Made by a program: the position numbers and the translations under genes. The notes under the pieces are model-generated. The model saw only the letters and a program-made list of their open reading frames with translations, ran no database searches and had not been told where the DNA came from. Below, in pieces: positions 57,616-64,000 of a DNA stretch of 64,000 bases; the first letter of the stretch is position 1; every line of letters begins with the position of its first letter. Source of the DNA: Gyromitra esculenta (lineage: Eukaryota > Ascomycota > Pezizomycetes > Pezizales > Discinaceae); contig JBCAML010000008.1 in the NCBI GenBank assembly GCA_038503075.1, positions 62,001-126,000 on the forward strand. Reading direction: 5' to 3'.

Positions 57616-60600
57616 GCGGACTGCATAAAGCGGGATAGGTTGGGCTGATATTGGGTATATAAGGCGAATCTCTTTTTAAGAAAAAAAACCAGAAAATTAA
57701 AATAGGGCGAGTGGGATGAATAGCGCATATGAGAATGAATAAGAAATGTGTGGAGGGGGGGCGGAAGGGTTGAAGTAGTAGAACAGTCATTGAATTGTTT
57801 TTCTGTAACCTTTTTTTTTTTTGTTATATCCCTTTTTTGTTTTGTGCTCCTTTGTTTCATGCATGTTGACGATGTGATGCATGCTGCATAGTTTTTTTTT
57901 TTTTGCTGATGATTAGCACGATTTTCATGTGTTTCTTTGACCGGCCTGGGGGAAAAGGGGGGTATCGCGCTGCATCATACATTTATTAAATAGGTAGCTG
58001 GCTGGCAAGGAAATTTTTATCTCTTTTTATTTTATCTCACCTCTTTATTCCCACATCCCACCCCCATTATTATTATTTCGTTAACTACGGTTGATGCATA
58101 GGTATCTTTTTTCTTCTTCTTCCCCCGTGTTAGTGATTTCTCTATCCATGGGATGACGGGCATTGATGGGGGTAGCTTTTCTTTTCTGTAAATTATAATT
58201 TTTTTTCTCATCAGAACGAGGCTTAGGAAAAGAAAGAATGGAAAAAAAAAAAACAATTGAAAATGGTATTAGTCCGCTTTCTGTTGTTAGCCTGATTTCC
58301 ATGCCAGCTGCAGGTGTGTCGACGTGGGAAAGGGGGACCAAATATGCATAGCCTCCCTCCCTGATAATATATAGCCGAGTGATTATGTGTGAATACGATA
58401 TTGTTATAATGGACCAGGGCGGAAAGCAGAGGTAATCTTGCCTCTAGGTTCGTTGGTCCATCCTACTATCGACGTCTCTTATAGTTCAGCAAATATGAAG
58501 AGGGGTCTGGAACCTAGAACAGGATGAGTATGTTCCAGAACGTCTGCAGCTGGGGGTGACGTGACGTACCTGAGTACCGAAACGCCTAAATCTGAACACT
58601 GGCATATGTTAGTGGCCCGATTTGCGCTGGGATAAGCTCGTCCTACCCCATATGTTTTTAATGGGCTCATATGTGATGTATCGACGTGCTTATTTCTTGG
58701 GGGGGTGGGGGGGAAATCTGGGTATGACAAAGAGGTGTGGTGCTGTTGACATATTCGCTAGATTGGGATATTTTTCTTGGTTTTGGGAGAGGTTTGGGGG
58801 GTTGATGTTTTTATTACTACATGTATTAATGTCTTAAGCTGGCTTTTCTTTATTATAGTAGCCATCCTTTTTTTTGTACCTCCTAACATCAAGCTAGACT
58901 GTATTGCCACCCGGTCTGCTACCGTGGTTGTGCGCCCTTGGACGTATCTGGTCTGTTGTTGATCTGTAATGGGGTGCGAGACAGGAAAACACTGCCATTC
59001 ACCTGTATGGCAAGCGATAATAGATAAGGGGGAACCGTTGGGTTAAGTATTACTGAAATAAGATAAAATACAATATTTCATTGTTTCCATTCTCGCAGGA
59101 CGAAGCCAATTCGAATCATGATATATCACTCGTATAACTTATACATGGGATTTTTTATTCGATATGCTGTAAAGATACAGACACCGCATAGCAACAGGCA
59201 CTGGAGAATCTACATGGGAAAATTGATGATTTCGACCGATTTAGAGCGGAAGAAGAAGAGAGGAAATGATTGCGTTGAGATATCAGGGTTAGGGTTGTAT
59301 AATTTTATTCGAAATATTCTTAACAACATGTAGAGATGGAATTATTCTTCTTCGCTTCTTCCAGGCCCCTGGTTAAGGATACAATTCGCAAAGCACCTTC
59401 TGTTGCGTGATATTTCTCCGGGATACTCGAATCTTCAGTCAATGATTTGCTAGCATCTCACATTTCAAACAAGGCTTGCGCTTTTACACATTTCCTGGGG
59501 TATATAAATCGCAGCCAGGAACGCACAAACCCTAAGCTGACTTATTGATTCTAGAACCGGGCTTTTCCCCGATCACGAATATGAGGCACAGAATAAGGCG
59601 TGGAACCAGGGGAACCTTCTGATGCATGGCATGCAAGGCCTGTTGATATCTCACCTAAGCCACAACGCGCAATCTCGCCCCATAGATCGATTACGCAGCG
59701 TAATAGTAATGCTAGCGCGGGCTGGGTAGAAAGGTCTCACAAATATATGGTATGTCGATTTTAAAGAAGGTACAGCCTCGCTGTTCCCTTCAAGCCCCAA
59801 TTATTAGTATTTGCGATTGGTAATGTGCGTGCGCTGAATGGCTTTTCGCTTGAATAGTTCGGTTCGGGTAAAGATCGTAGAGTTGCATCAGGTTTCTCCA
59901 CATTTTCCTACAGCCTTCTTTCTCTGTTTTGGGCATCTCGCTAATTTCCTTACAGTAGCGACGACAGACGTCTTCTTTGCGTGAAGTTGGGATCCCGCTC
60001 GGTTGCGCCATACTGGCGAGCCCTGGCTGGAAGGTAGAATTCCAAATTCGATTAGCTTAGTACAACTATTAGGCACAGCTATGGCGCACACGAAAAAGAT
60101 CCACAAACAAATACTGGGCGCAGAGTTACTCCTGGCCGCCGCCCCGTCCCTTCCGATAGTTAATGTGGAAAGTTAGTCATTAACTAATCTGTGGATCGTG
60201 GAAAGACTACCAAAGTCGCGGGCCAAGGAGCAGGACAAACGATGGCTGCAATCTTGTTCAATCTTGCACTTAGTAATTTAATTTGACATCCACCATTGAA
60301 ACAGCAGGAACTCTAGTACACTATGCGGCCAATCTGTCACCCCTACGTTCAGATCCCTCAGTCCGATATTAAAGCTTTCCTCCCATGGGACATTGTGAAA
60401 CTTGCAGCCGCTTCAAACATCCCCAACCGCAGGCGCTTTCTATTGAAAGGTGAGTTTCGAATACTTCAGAGCGTCGCTCAGCCATCGCAACTTGAGTTCA
60501 CTCAGTGTTATTGTAAATATTTAAATGCGGCACATAAAACTATTAGAAGTCGCCTAGCGGCAAAAGCAAAAGCAATCTAGATTGGCTACTGATGGTACGG

Positions 60601-62064
60601 CGTAATATGGCGTAGTAGGAGTTACCTCTGGAATATGATGCATGAACTGAAAGCCCGATCGAATGGAATTTAGACGTGATCGTATATACGTAGTGTAACT
60701 TTCTTTTTTTTCTTGCGCGCTCTGTCCTACTGAGCCGCCGGGATCGCTGCTCGAGCTTTGTGCTAAAGAGTTTTTCTGCTGCGTGTTCGTAGGATTTAGG
60801 TCTTTCCTTTTTTTTGCTGAGATCCGGAGAAATATTCGTCTCGTGGAGAGAGGCTCGAGAGGATGGGAAGGATGAGTGATGACGAGAACTCACCTCGGGT
60901 CTTTCTCGTGTTGCTGCTACTCCTAGAAACATACTCTATGTTTCTCTGCCACATCGCTATGGCAGCCATGCTGACGGTGCTGAACACACTTGACTGGCGC
61001 ACAACTACGCGAAGATTCTGTGGTTGACCTGGCAATTTTTGCCATATGTATAGCACGTGAACTCGAGGACAGCTTTCCTCATCGCAAGAGGGACATGTAT
61101 CCTCGATGCAATTCGCCGAGAGACAGCGTGATTATCTTATCACATCGTATCGCTCAGAGACTACATCAGCTTGATGGGTACATGTCCATCAACAGAGCCA
61201 AGTGTGTTTGATTGTCCTCAGGGTCTACTTGTTGCGGGTAAGCGCAGGGCTATTTACGCTGGCTAACCAACGTCCAACCGAGCCAATCGCAGGGCAGAAT
61301 CTATATTGGGCTCGAGTCAACGGTCTGTGGTGCGCTGCTGCGTGACACCTCGCTCACTTCTGGGCGGACAGGGGTTTGGGCGCTTGAGTACATGTACGTA
61401 CACAAATATAAATAGAAATCTCGAACCTTTTGTGGTTATGTTTTTAAGCCCTGGAGAGCTTGGAGCATCATAAAGAGAGGTTCCCCACACGGGGCACCTA
61501 TGAGGTCTGGGTTTAGATTTATTTAAAATTCACTCCTTTTAGTATTCAGGATTCAGAGTTGAACTCGAACCTCCTCTTCGGCTTTTCTGAACTCGCTCCC
61601 TCCAGTTCTGGGCCGGCACCACGATATCGATTAATTTCTGATCACCGTTAGGTCTAGCCGTCACGCCCTTAGCTGTATTTGGAAGAGCAGGAGGGAGGAT
61701 TGGATATTGGGATAACGAAGCAAAGCGAAGGGAGTGGCCTGACTGTTTTCCCGTATCTGTGCTGGCGCATTTCGAAACATTCACGGCGAAGAAGATTTGT
61801 GTCGGTGGGTTGTAGGGTCAACGGGTCATTACATATATACAACGCACACGTATCAACACAAGGTTGCTAGGATCTTTTTTTTGTCGAAAAAAATAAGTCG
61901 ACCGTTAGGTCCAAAGGTGTGTTTGATATTCTGTTAGCTGTCGACATATTCGAGGGGCCTGAGGTGTCTGATCAAACCAAATGCTCTTTCCCAATCCCAA
62001 GCTTGAGTTCTTGTCTGTCGAAATATACACTCTAATTAGGTAACTGCGATTAGTAGCGTTAATA
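57616..62064. other. Intergenic, no supported gene
   Basis: About 4.4 kb containing the 3' flank of the Hmt1-like gene with several T and A homopolymers (57811-58250), then ordinary non-coding DNA. Small frames at 59118-59333, 60323-60580 and 61539-61784 have no recognised domain, start context or splice partners. No tRNA, rRNA or inverted repeat was found. Confidence 0.45.
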
Positions 62065-63801
62065 ATGTCACCATCATTACGAAGCTCGTCCTTGGGCTTG
62101 CTCTTCCTACTCGCTATATCCTTCATCATCCCGTTTACAACAGCCCTGTCGGGTAACCTACAGCCACGACAAGACGCAAAACTGCCAAAGCTCCTCGATT
62201 TCGTTCCAGGTTGTGCGAAACAATGTGTTTATGCCAAGATCGCCCCAATGAACTGCGTTGGTGATCAGGTTGAGAGTTGTCTGTGCGGCGACGACCCGCA
62301 AAACTTCAAAAATAGCATATGGCAATGTATTGATGGTGATTGCGGAGGCGGAGAATCTGATTCCCACCAGTCTGCCAAGGCGAGTTTGGAAGGTCTTTGT
62401 GTGGTATCAGTATCAACTACCCCAGCAACCGGAAGCTCAGCGAGTACCCAGTCGACAAGTGATGCTCTGGCTCAAACGAGCTCGAAATCCTTTCAAAGCT
62501 CTTCTGCTACGGCTGAGGCATATGTATCTTCTTTTACGGAGGGGGCTGTTTCCAAATCTGAGACCGTGCCTGTTTCTACTACAGCTGTCCCTGAAGGAGT
62601 TGGTGCAAACAAGGAAGTGAAGAAAAGTCACGGGCTTCCGACGCCGGTAGTTATCGGCATTTCTATCGGCTCTTTTAGTTTTTTGACTGTCGTGGCTAGT
62701 CTTCTTTACTACGCATTTGCGCGGAGGAGAAAAAATCACAGGAAGCAGATCCAATCAATGACGCTTGAGTCTGATTCTCCTCGTGGTGGAGCGACTCTTG
62801 GTAGCAAGGTGAATCAAGGTGCTCTTGGCACCGGTATTTGGATGTCAATCTCGAATTCTAGTTCTACACTTGCGGGTAGTTATTATTCGTCTAACCAGCC
62901 AGCCCCACCGATCGACACCAACGTGGCGGATGAGAAACCTAATGCTCATCGGGGCCCAAATATCTCTCCCATGTCACCGGTCAGCCCTATAATCCCCCAA
63001 GGATTCGAATTTGAAGAATCCGCCCAGGGAAGAGTTGTCGAATCACGGAAAATCATCGAGAATCCTCATCTCTTCGTACCGCCAACTGTTACATATACGC
63101 TCGCCAGCCCTATCGGAACCATAGGTCGGATAGAATCTCCAATTCCTCCAATGCTCGTTTCTTACAGACCACGATCTACTTCAGATTTCTCTATCCATTC
63201 CTATGATAGCGATCTGCCGGGTATGGCGATCTCAACAGATCTTCCAGTAGCTTCTCCAACGCCTCTGGACAACTCGTCTACAAATCGCCACCAATGCTCA
63301 GCTATTGTCACAATGAGACGTCATGACCATCCTAGCGACCCGCTCATCCCGTCAAGTCCTCCCCCAGAATATGTTCCTTCACCACTATCGGAAAGCTCCG
63401 AAAGCACGAGGTTGTCCCTGCAGTCATCTCATAGCCTGCAGGCGGGTGGTATCTCCCGATCCGACACGTTATCCTGGAGGCGAGAGCTCGACCGAGCCGC
63501 GGAATGCGCTGTTACACGCGTACTACATTCGGAGCAAAGTGTCAATGAGGAGATGGATGCTGCAAAGAGGCGAAAAGGCAGTATTCCAGGCCTCAAGAGG
63601 TTTTCGAGGAGGCTGAGTCGAGATGATAGGGCGGACGAGGAAAATCTGGTTGGCGGCGAAAAGAGCCCTGGATTTTGGAGAAGGTTTGGGTCGAAAAGTA
63701 GCCAGAACAGTCAGAGTTTGGGCAGCCCACCACGATCGTTTATGAGTAAACGGCTAAACAGTGGGGGTAGCGCACATTCTCGTACCGACCCAAATGTTTA
63801 G
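62065..63801 (+). CDS. CFEM-domain single-pass membrane protein
   Basis: Intact single-exon 578-aa protein. The signal peptide (residues 1 to about 28: LGLLFLLAISFIIPFTTAL) is followed by a CFEM domain with eight cysteines at about 50, 54, 64, 72, 74, 88, 93 and 112. The pattern includes CAKQC, MNC and SCLC, with Asp 67 in the position that binds heme iron in Rbt5/Csa2-type CFEM proteins. Then come a Ser/Thr-rich stalk (about 115-185), one membrane helix (about 194-218, ending in FARRRKNHRK) and a cytoplasmic tail of about 360 residues rich in Ser and Pro. There is no GPI signal. A membrane helix in place of a GPI anchor, with a long tail, suggests a surface sensor or adhesion role rather than heme relay. 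That is inference. Confidence 0.88.
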   Translation: MSPSLRSSSLGLLFLLAISFIIPFTTALSGNLQPRQDAKLPKLLDFVPGCAKQCVYAKIAPMNCVGDQVESCLCGDDPQNFKNSIWQCIDGDCGGGESDSHQSAKASLEGLCVVSVSTTPATGSSASTQSTSDALAQTSSKSFQSSSATAEAYVSSFTEGAVSKSETVPVSTTAVPEGVGANKEVKKSHGLPTPVVIGISIGSFSFLTVVASLLYYAFARRRKNHRKQIQSMTLESDSPRGGATLGSKVNQGALGTGIWMSISNSSSTLAGSYYSSNQPAPPIDTNVADEKPNAHRGPNISPMSPVSPIIPQGFEFEESAQGRVVESRKIIENPHLFVPPTVTYTLASPIGTIGRIESPIPPMLVSYRPRSTSDFSIHSYDSDLPGMAISTDLPVASPTPLDNSSTNRHQCSAIVTMRRHDHPSDPLIPSSPPPEYVPSPLSESSESTRLSLQSSHSLQAGGISRSDTLSWRRELDRAAECAVTRVLHSEQSVNEEMDAAKRRKGSIPGLKRFSRRLSRDDRADEENLVGGEKSPGFWRRFGSKSSQNSQSLGSPPRSFMSKRLNSGGSAHSRTDPNV

Positions 63802-64000
63802 CAACGAGGGAAGGCGGGATAAATAACGCAATTGTAAATGATAATGTTTGGATAGTTTTCCGATAATTCTGTACCTTGAACATAGAAGATTGTATGATAG
63901 AAACGAGGCGGAGCAGTACATATGAGCTATTATCTTATCAAGGGGAAGTTATTCCGCGCCTTTCGTTGAATACTTTGGCGTTCGTTTCTTTTGTCAGTTT
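63802..64000. other. 3' flank of the CFEM gene
   Basis: Nothing further is seen up to the window end. Confidence 0.5.

Overview
This is a nuclear window from a filamentous ascomycete (Pezizomycotina). The evidence is the short spliceosomal introns (mostly 51-131 bp, with GT..AG ends and CTAAC or CTGAC branch sites), the fungus-specific families (PIR-type wall protein, CFEM protein, LaeA/UMTA-type methyltransferase, STAND-type N-terminal domains) and short inverted-repeat elements in gene-poor DNA. Several encoded proteins look Helotiales-like to me, but that is an impression, not a test. All exon structures below were inferred by reading splice sites and frames by eye.

Layout. 1-1199: 3' part of the FACT subunit Pob3. 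2200-2810: PIR-like wall protein, followed by a 513-bp TA-flanked MITE. 4062-4583: small basic-tailed protein. 5433-7454: mitochondrial SelO/Fmp40 AMPylase. 7662-10900: two minus-strand genes with a fungal STAND/PigL-type N-terminal helical domain. 15267-16076: a second protein with the same basic tail motif as the one at 4.1 kb. 16638-18100: acidic orphan. 19494-23193: Net1/Dnt1-like nucleolar protein of 1209 aa. 24293-26556: a third STAND-N-type gene that appears spliced to a long coiled-coil region.

26.6-35.5 kb is gene-poor. It holds inverted-repeat elements (one carrying a degenerate TTAGGG array), a HVA1/TUDOR-domain gene (32244-32701) and an intronless tRNA-Trp (33660-33731). 35565-37065 encodes a helical protein with one membrane segment. 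37.1-40.1 kb holds two short inverted-repeat elements. 40147-42029 is a 12-exon methyltransferase and 42275-43865 a D-serine dehydratase-like enzyme. 43.9-48.7 kb is gene-poor, with a 628-bp inverted-repeat element and weak small membrane ORFs. 48730-50067 is a single-exon 445-aa orphan. 54001-57615 is an Hmt1-type half ABC transporter preceded by about 3.9 kb of non-coding DNA. 62065-63801 is a CFEM-domain membrane protein.

Most genes are unrelated housekeeping or lineage-specific loci rather than a cluster. The one recurring theme is free-standing STAND-type N-terminal signalling domains (three clear copies sharing an intron position, plus one looser helical membrane protein). No NACHT or NB-ARC ATPase or repeat domain was seen in the window. 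The other theme is non-autonomous inverted-repeat elements in the gene-poor segments.
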